Positions 16,248 through 24,631 of a DNA stretch of 64,000 nt are shown in pieces. The translations under genes and the position numbers were made by a program. The notes beneath the pieces are model-generated. The model ran no database searches. It had not been told where the DNA came from and saw only the letters and a program-made list of their open reading frames with translations. Numbering within the stretch: the first letter of the stretch is position 1; the number at the start of each line of letters is the position of its first letter. The DNA is from Sphingomonas sp. S-NIH.Pt15_0812 (lineage in GTDB: Bacteria > Pseudomonadota > Alphaproteobacteria > Sphingomonadales > Sphingomonadaceae), in the NCBI RefSeq assembly GCF_003951315.1, contig NZ_QLJH01000008.1, forward strand, positions 62,001 through 126,000, written 5' to 3'.

Positions 16248-18740
16248 ATGACCATAGGCGCTTGCTCGCATTCCACCATTTCGGACGTCCCGAAGCCGCC
16301 GCGCGGTGCCGGGCTCGCCCTTGCCGCGTCGCTGCTGTGCGGGACGGCGCTGGCGACGCCGGCCTTCGCGCAGGACAAGGCGTCCGTGACGACGGCCGCC
16401 GATTCTACGACGCAGGAGGGTGGCGAGATCGTCGTCACCGGCTCGCTGAACGCCCTGCCGGTCAAGGATGTCGGCTCGGTCTTCGGCTTCGACAAGACGC
16501 TGGTGGAGACGCCGCGCTCCGCCTCGACGATCAGCGACGAACAGATCGAACGGTTCGGAATTACCGACATCTACGACCTGGTCGCCCAGTCGCCCGGCAC
16601 CTTCACCAACTCCTTCTTCGGGGTGGGCGGCGCGCTCGACATTCGCGGGACGCCGGGCGAGACCTATTTCCGGGGTGTCCGACGCCTCGACAATGCGGGC
16701 AATTATCCGACGCCCATCGCCGCCGCCGATCGGATCGACATCGTGCGCGGTCCCGCCTCGCCCATCTATGGCCCGTCCAAGACCGGCGGCTATCTGAACT
16801 TCGTGCCGAAATCGGCGCGGGTCGCGGGTGGCGCGCTGCTGAGCAAGCCGACGGGCGAGTTGAGCTATACCGGCGGCAGCTGGGACCGGAACAATTTGCG
16901 TGCCGAAGTCCGTGGTCCGGCGCGGGTCCTGGGTGCCGATCTCGGCTACAGCCTCTATGCCGAAATCGAGGATTCCGGCAGCTATTACCGCAACATGTCG
17001 ACCAAGCAGACGATCCTGCAAGGCGCGTTCGACCATCGGCTGACCGACCGGATCCGGGTCGAATTCGGCGGTCAGCACCAGAATTTCAAAGGGCAGCAGA
17101 ATGGCGGCTGGAACCGCCTGACCCAGAAGCTGGTCGACGACGGCACCTATATCACCGGCACCGCCAAGCCGCTCGATACCAATGGCGACGGCCAGATCTC
17201 GCAGGGCGAGATCCGGGCGTCGGTGCCCAACGGGCTGTCGATCTTCGGCAACTTCACCTGCCACAACAGCAGCTTCAGCCCCTTCGCCACCGGCTTCACC
17301 AATGCCTGTTTCACCCAGACCTATCCACAGCTGAACCTGGTCGACACCGGCACCACCACGCTCAGCCGCCGCGACGTGCTGACCGGCGTCAACGACAAGC
17401 TGCACAACAAGCAGACGACGCTCTACTACGACATCACGTTCGACGGACTGGACGACCTGACCGTCAAGAACCAGCTGTTCTTCGACAACACCCGTAACAT
17501 CAACAGCAACGATTACGGCTTCTCCCAGCGCGTCCATTCCTATGTGATCGAGGACAAGATCGTCCTGGCCAAGTCGGTCCAGACCAGCGCCGGCAAATTC
17601 TCGGCGCAACTTTCACCGTCGGTCCGCTACGTCAATTTCGACTATGGCGACGATTTCGACTTTGAGTATTTCCACCGCGTCGACCTGACCCGGGGTTATA
17701 CCCCGGCATCGAACCGACTGCTCTCGACAGAGTGCAATTGCGGCTACACCGACCGCGTCTTCGGCCATACGACCGACTATGGCATCGCCGCGCTGGTCGA
17801 CCTGGACTTCTCCTTTGGCCTCGATCTGCTGCTGGGCGGCCGCTACGACAAGGTCGATGCCGCGTCACGCTATGATCCGACGGTGATGGACCGGGCGCCG
17901 ACCGTGACATCGGCCAAGGGCAGCGACGATGGCTGGTCGTGGACCGCCAGCGCGTCCTACAAGCTGCCCTTCGGCCTCATCCCCTATGCGACCGCGTCGC
18001 AGCAATCCACGATCGTCGTCGGCCAGGGTGCAGAAGTCCTGCCCGAGGCGGTGCAATCGGGCTTCATGTCGACCTCGCGCCTGTACGAAGGCGGCGTGAA
18101 GGGCAGCTGGCTGAACGACAAGCTCTATGCGGCGCTGTCGGTCTACAAGCAGAACCGGACCGACTTCAACATCCAGTCGATCACCGTCAACCAGGCGGTC
18201 GAGACGAAGGGCGTGGAGGCCGAGGCGCGCTGGGCGGTCGACCGCCATCTCCTGGTCACCGCTGCCTATACCCATACCGAGGTCGTCAACCTGACCGGAC
18301 TGAGATCCGGCACGCTGTTCAGCTTCTTCGGCATCGAGGATCTGGTCAACGTCACCGATCCGACCCTGTATCTGGGCGGTCAGCCGACCGGCCTTATCCC
18401 GATCGGCAATCGCAATGCCGCGCGCCGGGCGGGCATTCCCGCCAACCTCTATTCCGCCACCGCCACCTATGGCTTCGACAACGGCCTGTCGGTCAGCGGC
18501 AGCATGGTGAAGGTGGACTCGGTCTTTTCGGGCCAATCCCAGGCGGTGCGCCTGCCCGGCTATACGCTGGTCGACCTGTCGAGTTCGTACCAGACCGGCC
18601 CGTGGCTGTTCCGCGTCGTCGTCAAGAACGCGACCAACGCACGCTATTTCCGCGCCAACTTCACGGAGTTGTTCGGCAGCACCATCGTCCTGCCCGAACG
18701 CCCGCGCAGCTTCCTGGCATCGGCCGTCTATAAATTCTGA
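16248..18740 (+). CDS. TonB-dependent receptor, probable purine/nucleoside uptake
   Basis: ATG 16248 follows GGGGGG by 6 nt and gives 830 residues. A signal peptide (AGLALAASLLCGTALATPAFA) precedes the plug, which contains EIVVTGSL, TPRSASTISDEQIERFG and IDIVRGPASPIYGPSKTGGYLNF. The barrel ends ASAVYKF. The plug resembles siderophore-type receptors, but no iron-uptake genes are nearby. Purine genes lie on both sides and a candidate operator of the purine regulator lies upstream, so a purine or nucleoside cargo is more likely. Longer in-frame starts back to 16059 would cover the operator region and are not supported. Confidence 0.9.
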   Translation: MTIGACSHSTISDVPKPPRGAGLALAASLLCGTALATPAFAQDKASVTTAADSTTQEGGEIVVTGSLNALPVKDVGSVFGFDKTLVETPRSASTISDEQIERFGITDIYDLVAQSPGTFTNSFFGVGGALDIRGTPGETYFRGVRRLDNAGNYPTPIAAADRIDIVRGPASPIYGPSKTGGYLNFVPKSARVAGGALLSKPTGELSYTGGSWDRNNLRAEVRGPARVLGADLGYSLYAEIEDSGSYYRNMSTKQTILQGAFDHRLTDRIRVEFGGQHQNFKGQQNGGWNRLTQKLVDDGTYITGTAKPLDTNGDGQISQGEIRASVPNGLSIFGNFTCHNSSFSPFATGFTNACFTQTYPQLNLVDTGTTTLSRRDVLTGVNDKLHNKQTTLYYDITFDGLDDLTVKNQLFFDNTRNINSNDYGFSQRVHSYVIEDKIVLAKSVQTSAGKFSAQLSPSVRYVNFDYGDDFDFEYFHRVDLTRGYTPASNRLLSTECNCGYTDRVFGHTTDYGIAALVDLDFSFGLDLLLGGRYDKVDAASRYDPTVMDRAPTVTSAKGSDDGWSWTASASYKLPFGLIPYATASQQSTIVVGQGAEVLPEAVQSGFMSTSRLYEGGVKGSWLNDKLYAALSVYKQNRTDFNIQSITVNQAVETKGVEAEARWAVDRHLLVTAAYTHTEVVNLTGLRSGTLFSFFGIEDLVNVTDPTLYLGGQPTGLIPIGNRNAARRAGIPANLYSATATYGFDNGLSVSGSMVKVDSVFSGQSQAVRLPGYTLVDLSSSYQTGPWLFRVVVKNATNARYFRANFTELFGSTIVLPERPRSFLASAVYKF

Positions 18741-18747
18741 TGGTGCA

Positions 18748-18779
18748 GGCGGGGAAGCGGACACGCCGCCTCCCCCGCC
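18748..18779 (+). terminator. GC-rich hairpin between receptor and NUP genes
   Basis: GGCGGGG and GCGG on the left pair with CCGC and CCCCGCC on the right around a short loop, starting 8 nt after the receptor stop. There is no T-tract. It may be a partial terminator or an mRNA-stabilising structure that lets the receptor be made in excess of the downstream enzymes. Confidence 0.35.
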
Positions 18780-18796
18780 CCGCCGGAGTATCGATC

Positions 18797-19894
18797 ATGC
18801 ATGCTTTCGTCACCGGCCTGCTGCTTGCCGCCGCCGCGCCCGTCCTGCCGCCCCAGGCCGCACCCGCACCCGCCGCCACCGCACCACTCTGCGCCATCGC
18901 CGCGCCGTGCGCCAAGCCGCTGCCCGTGCGGATGGTCGTCGTCACCATGTTCGAAATCGGCAAGGACGAAGGCGATACCGCCGGCGAATTCCAGTTGTGG
19001 AAGACGCGGCGCAACCTGCACCAGCGCATTCCCTTCCCCCACGGCTTCCACGACATCTATTACAACCCCGAAACCCAGATTTTGGGCATCGTCACCGGCG
19101 TCGGATCGATCCGGTCGGCGGCGGCGGTCACCGCACTCGGTCTCGACACCCGGCTCGACCTGTCGCGCGCCTATTGGCTGGTCGCGGGCATCGCCGGCAT
19201 CGATCCCGCGGATGCCTCGATCGGTTCGGCTGCCTGGGCACGCTATGTCGTCGACGGCGATCTCGCGCATGAGATCGACGCGCGCGAAATCCCCGCCGAC
19301 TGGAAGAGCGGCTATTTCCCGCTCGATCGCAAGGGGCCGAGCGACCCCGCGCCGCCGCGCACCGATGGCGGCGAGGTGTTCGCGCTCAATCCGCGCCTCG
19401 CCGAATGGGCGTTTCGACTGACCCGCGACGTGGCGCTGCCCGACGATCCCGGCATCGCCCGCGAACGCGCGCGCTATACCGACCATCCCAATGCGCGAAA
19501 GCCGCCCTTCGTGCTGATGGGCGATCAATTCTCCGCCATGACCTTCTGGCACGGCGCGCTGCTCAATCGCTGGGCGAACGACCACACGCGCTATTTCACG
19601 CGGGGCAAGGGCAATTTCGTGACCAGCGCGATGGAGGAAAGCGGGACGCTCCAGGCCATCGCCTATCTGTCGAAGATCGGTCGCGCCGACAAGGATCGCG
19701 TCCTCGTCCTGCGCACGGGCAGCAACTATACCATGCCGCCCCCCGGCGTCACCGCAGCCGATTATCTGCTGCGCGAGAATGAAGGCTATGCCGGCCTGAA
19801 CGCATCGGTCGAAAGCCTGTACCGGGTCGGGGACCGGGTCGTGACCGAGCTGCTGGCGCATTGGGATCGCTACGGCACGACCCCGCCCCAATGA
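18797..19894 (+). CDS. Exported purine nucleoside permease (NUP) family protein
   Basis: ATG 18797 follows a GGAG by 8 nt and gives 365 residues with a short signal peptide and Ala/Pro-rich linker. The body matches the NUP family: VRMVVVTMFEIGKDEGDTAGEFQ, ILGIVTGVGSIRSAAAVTALG, YWLVAGIAGIDP, TSAMEESGTLQA and RTGSNYTMPP. The family was named for a yeast nucleoside permease, but the bacterial proteins are soluble-looking, carry a signal peptide and resemble the nucleoside phosphorylase fold. A periplasmic nucleoside-binding or nucleoside-cleaving role is therefore as plausible as transport. It overlaps the next deaminase gene by ATGA. Confidence 0.85.
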   Translation: MHAFVTGLLLAAAAPVLPPQAAPAPAATAPLCAIAAPCAKPLPVRMVVVTMFEIGKDEGDTAGEFQLWKTRRNLHQRIPFPHGFHDIYYNPETQILGIVTGVGSIRSAAAVTALGLDTRLDLSRAYWLVAGIAGIDPADASIGSAAWARYVVDGDLAHEIDAREIPADWKSGYFPLDRKGPSDPAPPRTDGGEVFALNPRLAEWAFRLTRDVALPDDPGIARERARYTDHPNARKPPFVLMGDQFSAMTFWHGALLNRWANDHTRYFTRGKGNFVTSAMEESGTLQAIAYLSKIGRADKDRVLVLRTGSNYTMPPPGVTAADYLLRENEGYAGLNASVESLYRVGDRVVTELLAHWDRYGTTPPQ

Positions 19895-21249
19895 CGCTGA
19901 CCGTCCTGCATTCCGCCGCCGCACTCGTCACGATGGACGATGACGGGCGCGAGATCGTCGATGGCGCGATCGCGTGGCGCGACGGGATCATCACCGCCAT
20001 CGGCACCACCGAGGCGCTCGCGCAGCTTCGGCGGAGTGCCGACCGCACGATCGACGCGCGGGACTGCGTGGTCACGCCCGGACTGGTCAACACGCACCAT
20101 CATCTGTTCCAGTCGCTGACCCGCGCCGTACCCGGCGCGACCGACGCCTCGCTGTTCGGCTGGCTGCGGCGGCTCTATCCGATCTGGGCGCGCTATCGCC
20201 CCGACGATGTCCATGCCGCCGCGCGCCTTGGCCTGGCCGAACTGGCCTTGTCCGGCTGCACCCTCAGCACCGATCATCTCTATCTCTATCCGAACGGCGT
20301 CACGCTCGACGACACGATCGCCGCCGCGGGCGAGGTCGGCCTGCGCTTCCATCCGACGCGCGGCAGCATGAGTGTCGGCGAAAGTGCCGGCGGCCTGCCG
20401 CCCGACGCGCTGGTCGAACGCGAGCCCGCCATCCTGGCCGACACGATACGGGTGATCGACCGGTTTCATGACCCTGCCCCCGGCGCGATGGTCCGGATCG
20501 GGGTCGCGCCCTGCTCGCCCTTCTCGGTCAGCGAGGGGCTGATGCGCGATGCGGCGCTGCTCGCCCGCGACAAGGGCGTGATGCTCCACACCCACCTGGC
20601 CGAGGATGAGGACGACGTCGCCTTCTCCCTGGCGCGCTTCGGCTGTCGCCCCGGCGTCTATGCCGAACGGCTCGGCTGGACCGGCCGGGACGTGTGGATG
20701 GCCCATGCCGTCAAGCTGGATGCCGACGAGATCGCGCTGTTCGCTGCGACCGGCACCGGCGTCGCGCATTGTCCCTGCTCGAACTGCCGGCTCGGTTGCG
20801 GGATCGCGCCGGTAAGGCAGATGCTCGCCGCCGGCGTGCCCTTGGGGCTGGGCGTCGACGGATCGGCCTCCAACGACAGTGGAAACCTGTTGCAGGAGGC
20901 GCGGCAGGCGCTGCTGCTCCAGCGCGTCACCGGAGGCGCGGAGGCGCTGTCCGCCCGCGCGGCGCTCAGGCTGGCGACGCGCGGTGGCGCCGAGATGCTG
21001 GGACGCCAAGACTGCGGCGCGCTGACGGTCGGACGGCGCGCCGATCTGGCGGTGTGGGACGTGGCGATGGCCGCCAATACCGGCGCATGGGACCCGGTGG
21101 ACGGGCTGGTGCTTTGCCCGCCCGCCGGCGTGCGCGACCTGGTCGTCGAGGGACGGACCATCATATCGGGCGGTGAGCTGCGGTGCGCCCCGCTCCCCGC
21201 GATCCTGGACCAGGCCCGCCATTCGATCGCGCGGCTTCGCGACCGCTGA
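19891..21249 (+). CDS. 8-oxoguanine deaminase-like amidohydrolase (AtzB/TrzN relative)
   Basis: This 452-residue cytoplasmic amidohydrolase starts at the ATG overlapping the NUP stop. Metal motifs are clear: VNTHHHLFQSLTR at about residues 66-78, MLHTHLAEDEDD, MAHAVKLD, and the Asp in LGVDGSASNDSGN. The THHHLFQ form and the CPCSNCRLG segment fit the 8-oxoguanine deaminase/hydroxydechloroatrazine ethylaminohydrolase group. It probably deaminates 8-oxoguanine or a related oxidised purine to urate, which fits the purine cluster. Confidence in the family is high; confidence in the exact substrate is moderate. Confidence 0.82.
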   Translation: MTLTVLHSAAALVTMDDDGREIVDGAIAWRDGIITAIGTTEALAQLRRSADRTIDARDCVVTPGLVNTHHHLFQSLTRAVPGATDASLFGWLRRLYPIWARYRPDDVHAAARLGLAELALSGCTLSTDHLYLYPNGVTLDDTIAAAGEVGLRFHPTRGSMSVGESAGGLPPDALVEREPAILADTIRVIDRFHDPAPGAMVRIGVAPCSPFSVSEGLMRDAALLARDKGVMLHTHLAEDEDDVAFSLARFGCRPGVYAERLGWTGRDVWMAHAVKLDADEIALFAATGTGVAHCPCSNCRLGCGIAPVRQMLAAGVPLGLGVDGSASNDSGNLLQEARQALLLQRVTGGAEALSARAALRLATRGGAEMLGRQDCGALTVGRRADLAVWDVAMAANTGAWDPVDGLVLCPPAGVRDLVVEGRTIISGGELRCAPLPAILDQARHSIARLRDR

Positions 21250-21252
21250 TCG

Positions 21253-22659
21253 CTACGCCATCGGGTCGTCCGTGCTGGCCCGGCCGGAGAAGAAGGCGTT
21301 CAGCCCGACCGCGCTGATCGACGCCAGCACGATGCCCGAATGCAGCAGCGGCGCCAGCGCATCCGGCATAGCCTGGAAGAACCGATCGGACAGGACGGGG
21401 ATCAGTCCGACGGCGATCGACACCGCGATGGTCACCAGCCGCTCGAACGTCAGTTCGACCGACCCCAGGATGCGGATGCCGGTCGCCGCGATCATCCCGA
21501 ACATGACCAGCGCGGCACCCCCCAGCACCGGCAGGGGCACCGCCGCGACCAGCGCCGCCAGCTTCGGGCAAAAGCCGAGCGTGAGCAGGATCACCCCCGC
21601 CCCCGCACAGACGAAGCGCGACCGGACGCCGGTGATGCTGAGCAACCCGATATTCTGGGCGAACGAGGTATAGGGGAAGGTATTGAACACGCCGCCCAGC
21701 AGCGTGCCCGCCGCATCACCGCGCAGGCCCCGCACCATCTGGCGACGGTCGACCGGTCGGCCGACCATCTGCCCGGCCGCCATGAACATGCCGAACGATT
21801 CGATCATCACGGTCATCATGACGAGGCACATCGCGATCGATGCGGGCAGTTGGAAGCTGGGCAGGCCGAACTGGAACGGCCGCACCAGCGCGAACCATGG
21901 AGCCTCCCGCACCGGGGTCAGGTCGACATGCCCCATCGCCCCGGCGATGATCGTGCCCGCGACCGTGCCGACCAGCACGGCGCCGCTCCGCACCAGGCCA
22001 TGGCCGAACCGCATCAGGCACAGCACGACACCCAGCGTCAGCAGCGCCAGCAGCAGATGGGCCGGCGCGCCATAGCCGGGATCGGTCGGCTGCCCGCCCC
22101 CCGCCCAGTTGATGCCGACACGCATCAGGCTGAGGCCGATCGACAGGATCACCGTCCCCGTCACGGCGGGGGGAAACAGCCGCGACACCCGGCCGACGAA
22201 CGGCGCGATGAAGAACCCGAACACCCCCGCGACGATGACCGCGCCGTAAATGCCGCGCAGCACCTCCTCGGCCGGCGCGCCATCAGCCTTGCCGGCGGCG
22301 ATCATCGCCAGCATCGGGCTGATCGATGCGAAGGTCACCCCCATCACGATCGGCAGGCGAATGCCGACCAAGGGCAGCCCCAGCGTCTGGATCAGCGTGG
22401 CGAACCCGCAGGCGACCAGATCGGCGCTGATCAGCAGACCCAGTTGCGCCGGCGGCAGATCGAGCGCGCGGCCGACAACCAGCGGCACGGCCACCGCCCC
22501 GGCATACATGACCAGCACATGCTGCAAGGCCAGCGGGACCAGGCGCCGCGCGGGCAGAACCGCGTCCACGCCATCGTCGATCCGGTGGCCGGCGGGCGCG
22601 GCGGACGGCTCGGCCCCCGCCTGTCCTGCCAGGGGCAACTCCGTTGTCGCCGATTGCAT
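21253..22659 (-). CDS. NCS2 nucleobase permease (xanthine/urate type)
   Basis: This 468-residue polytopic membrane protein ends 3 nt from the convergent deaminase gene. NCS2 (UraA/UapA) features are visible: LQHVLVMYAGAVAVPLVVG at the first helix, IVMGVTFASISPM, the TPVREAPWF loop, FNTFPYTSFAQNIGLLSITG and PLPVLGGAALVMFG. The QNIGL form in the last motif is typical of xanthine or urate transporters rather than uracil permeases. It probably imports xanthine or urate across the inner membrane, complementing the AzgA-type permease. Confidence 0.88.
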   Translation of the reverse strand: MQSATTELPLAGQAGAEPSAAPAGHRIDDGVDAVLPARRLVPLALQHVLVMYAGAVAVPLVVGRALDLPPAQLGLLISADLVACGFATLIQTLGLPLVGIRLPIVMGVTFASISPMLAMIAAGKADGAPAEEVLRGIYGAVIVAGVFGFFIAPFVGRVSRLFPPAVTGTVILSIGLSLMRVGINWAGGGQPTDPGYGAPAHLLLALLTLGVVLCLMRFGHGLVRSGAVLVGTVAGTIIAGAMGHVDLTPVREAPWFALVRPFQFGLPSFQLPASIAMCLVMMTVMIESFGMFMAAGQMVGRPVDRRQMVRGLRGDAAGTLLGGVFNTFPYTSFAQNIGLLSITGVRSRFVCAGAGVILLTLGFCPKLAALVAAVPLPVLGGAALVMFGMIAATGIRILGSVELTFERLVTIAVSIAVGLIPVLSDRFFQAMPDALAPLLHSGIVLASISAVGLNAFFSGRASTDDPMA

Positions 22660-22962
22660 GGGCTGGGTCTCCGTCGATCCGCTATGTGATGACGGTCATC
22701 GTATCGACATCGAACCTGTCGCCACCAGCACCGTTTCTGGAACGAAGCGATCGAGAAAAGGCATCACTCGCCATGGTGCGGCTTGGGGGCGCGGGTACGC
22801 GGGATGGTCGGACCGGCGGTGTTCGTGCCCGGAAAAGAAGCGCGCTCGTCGCGCCCCATCGGCAGTCCCGGTGCAAAGACGCTGAAATTCGGATGGAAAT
22901 CCGACGGTCTTAGCGGGCGGTTAAATATTGGTCGGGCATGTAGCGCTGAACGTGGAGTGCTT
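22660..22962. other. Divergent intergenic region between permease and PYP genes
   Basis: This 303-nt stretch separates the leftward permease from the rightward PYP operon. No convincing gene is seen. It must hold the promoters of both units. An AT-rich spot TTAAATATT at 22921-22929 and a small inverted repeat at 22889-22904 are the only distinctive elements. An in-frame extension of PYP to 22783 exists, but alignment with known PYPs does not support it. Confidence 0.5.
22889..22904 (+). promoter_or_regulatory. Inverted repeat in the PYP operon promoter region
   Basis: TCGGAT, 4-nt spacer GGAA, ATCCGA form a perfect 6-bp palindrome. It ends 17 nt before a TAAATA (22922-22927) that could serve as a -10 element, so the repeat would cover the -35 position. 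A regulator site is possible, but a chance occurrence cannot be excluded. Confidence 0.3.
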
Positions 22963-23331
22963 GTGCCGGTGTCAGACGCTAGTTTTGAGACGGTCGCGAT
23001 CGGCGACCTCGATGGAATGACCGCCGAAGAGCGGGATGCCCTGCCTTACGGGGTGGTCGGCTTCGACGCAGACACGATCGTCACCATCTATAACGCGACC
23101 GAAGCGCGCATGTCCGGTCTCGACCCGTCCACGGTGCTGGGCGTGCCCTTTTTCGAGGCCGTCGGCCAGTGCATGAACAACTTCATGGTAGCGCAGCGGT
23201 TCGAGGACGAAGCCGCGATCGACGACATCATACCCTATGTGCTGACCTTGCGGATGCGCCCGACCAAGGTCCGCCTTCGCCTGCTGGCTGATCGGGACGG
23301 GCCGCATCATTATATCCTGATCGAGCGATGA
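22963..23331 (+). CDS. pyp: Photoactive yellow protein (PYP)
   Basis: With a GTG start at 22963, 5 nt after GGAG, the protein has 122 residues against 125 for the Halorhodospira protein, and the N-terminal lengths match. The chromophore site is intact: Cys70 in VGQCMNN corresponds to PYP Cys69, and Tyr43 and Glu47 in IYNATEARMSG correspond to the hydrogen-bonding Tyr42 and Glu46. Met98 and the PTKV strand near residues 100-103 are conserved. Differences are Ser51 for Thr50, Leu53 for Arg52 and a segment two residues shorter after the Cys. PYPs bind p-coumaric acid by thioester and undergo a blue-light photocycle. The gene leads an operon with a cyclase, a coumarate ligase and a phosphodiesterase, so its output is probably c-di-GMP signalling. 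Confidence 0.92.
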   Translation: MPVSDASFETVAIGDLDGMTAEERDALPYGVVGFDADTIVTIYNATEARMSGLDPSTVLGVPFFEAVGQCMNNFMVAQRFEDEAAIDDIIPYVLTLRMRPTKVRLRLLADRDGPHHYILIER

Positions 23332-23341
23332 GGCGATCGTG

Positions 23342-24631
23342 ATGAGCGAAAAGTCCAGCGAGGAGCAGCTTCTCGAATTCCTGTACGCCTGTCCGGTGGG
23401 CTTGATCGAATGCGACCCGACCGGCGAGATTGCGATGATGAACCCGCATGCGATGCAGCATCTGTTGCCGCTCGCCGGTCCGCGCAATGCCAGCAATCTC
23501 TTCGCCGCGCTGGAACAGCACGCCCCCGAGTTGCGAAGCCTGGCAGCGGCCTATACGCCCGCCACCGGCAAGATCTGCGACGGGCACCGCATCTTCGTCG
23601 ATCTGGGCTCCGGACGACGCAAACAGGCGCCGCAGGTTCTCTCGTGCACGATGGTGAAGCTCGGCGCCGATCGTCTGATGGTGACCCTGTCGGACATCAG
23701 CCAGCAGGTGGTGCAGGAGGACCGGCTTCGCCAGGCCGATACCTGGTTTGCGACGCTGCTGGACGGCGTCAACGAATATGCCGCGCTGGCCATCACCCCG
23801 GCCGGACATATCGCCTCCGCCAACCTGTGCTTCACCCGGCAAACCGGTCATGACTGCACCGCGGTGATCGGCCAGAAGCTGGCGGAGGTCCTCCATTCGG
23901 ACAGCTCGGGCGGTGACCTGCGTCTCGAGGAGCAGGTGGAGATCGCGCAACGGGACGGCTGGCATCTTCAGGAAGGCTGGCAGCAGCGCCGCAACGGGAC
24001 ACGCTACTGGTGCCAGCGTCTGGTGGTCACACGGGCCGATGGCGGCTCGCCGAGTCCCACCGGCTTCTCCGTTGTGCTTCGCGACGTGCCCCGGCGTGAG
24101 GCCGCTGCCGAGGACCTACGTCGCCTGCTCACCTGCGATCACCTCACCGGAGCCTCGAACCGGCGGCATTTCAGCCAGGCGATGGAACGGGAGCAGGCGC
24201 ACTGGCGGGAGCTGCGCCATTCACTGGCGCTGGTGATCCTCGACCTCGACCATTTCAAAGCCGTCAACGATACCTATGGGCATCCCGTCGGTGACGCGCT
24301 GCTGTGCCAAGTGGCGCAAGCCTGTACGGAAATCCTGCCGCCGCGTGGGATTTTCGCCCGCTTGGGCGGTGAGGAATTCGGCGTGCTGCTGCCGCGGTTC
24401 GACCTCGACCAGGCCTTGAACCTCGCCGAAGAGATGCGCGTCGCCGTGGCGGGCCTGTGTATCGATACGCCGACGGGCCAGCTGCGTGCGACGGCCAGTC
24501 TCGGCTGCGCCACGCTGGAGGAAGCCGATGGTTCGATCGACGCGCTGATCGCCCTGGCCGATCGCCGTCTCTACGCGGCCAAGCGGAGCGGCCGGAACCA
24601 GGTCCACCAACCCCAGGCCTGTGCCGCATGA
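23342..24631 (+). CDS. PAS-PAS-GGDEF diguanylate cyclase
   Basis: The 429-residue protein starts 10 nt after PYP, with GAGG upstream. Residues about 8-120 and 130-250 look like two PAS domains, followed by a GGDEF domain with DHLTGASNRRHF (266-277), DLDHFKAVNDTYGH (301-314) and an active RLGGEEFGVLL (GGEEF 342-346). It should make c-di-GMP from two GTP. The RxxD inhibitory site expected just before GGEEF reads RGIF, so product inhibition through the I-site is probably lost. No membrane segment is seen. The PAS domains are the natural place for contact with PYP, which is inference. The stop overlaps the ligase start by ATGA. Confidence 0.93.
   Translation: MSEKSSEEQLLEFLYACPVGLIECDPTGEIAMMNPHAMQHLLPLAGPRNASNLFAALEQHAPELRSLAAAYTPATGKICDGHRIFVDLGSGRRKQAPQVLSCTMVKLGADRLMVTLSDISQQVVQEDRLRQADTWFATLLDGVNEYAALAITPAGHIASANLCFTRQTGHDCTAVIGQKLAEVLHSDSSGGDLRLEEQVEIAQRDGWHLQEGWQQRRNGTRYWCQRLVVTRADGGSPSPTGFSVVLRDVPRREAAAEDLRRLLTCDHLTGASNRRHFSQAMEREQAHWRELRHSLALVILDLDHFKAVNDTYGHPVGDALLCQVAQACTEILPPRGIFARLGGEEFGVLLPRFDLDQALNLAEEMRVAVAGLCIDTPTGQLRATASLGCATLEEADGSIDALIALADRRLYAAKRSGRNQVHQPQACAA

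Noticed and set aside
16248-18740. Siderophore receptor
   Set aside because: The plug resembles siderophore receptors, but no siderophore or iron genes are nearby. Purine genes flank it and the purine-type operator lies upstream.
19891-21249. s-Triazine degradation (AtzB together with AtzE/AtzG)
   Set aside because: The same families occur in purine and urate catabolism, and every surrounding gene is purine-related. No cyanuric acid hydrolase or triazine hydrolase is seen.
22783-22962. N-terminal extension of PYP by 60 residues
   Set aside because: The extension has no PYP-like sequence, and the GTG at 22963 with GGAG upstream gives an N-terminus of the same length as known PYPs.
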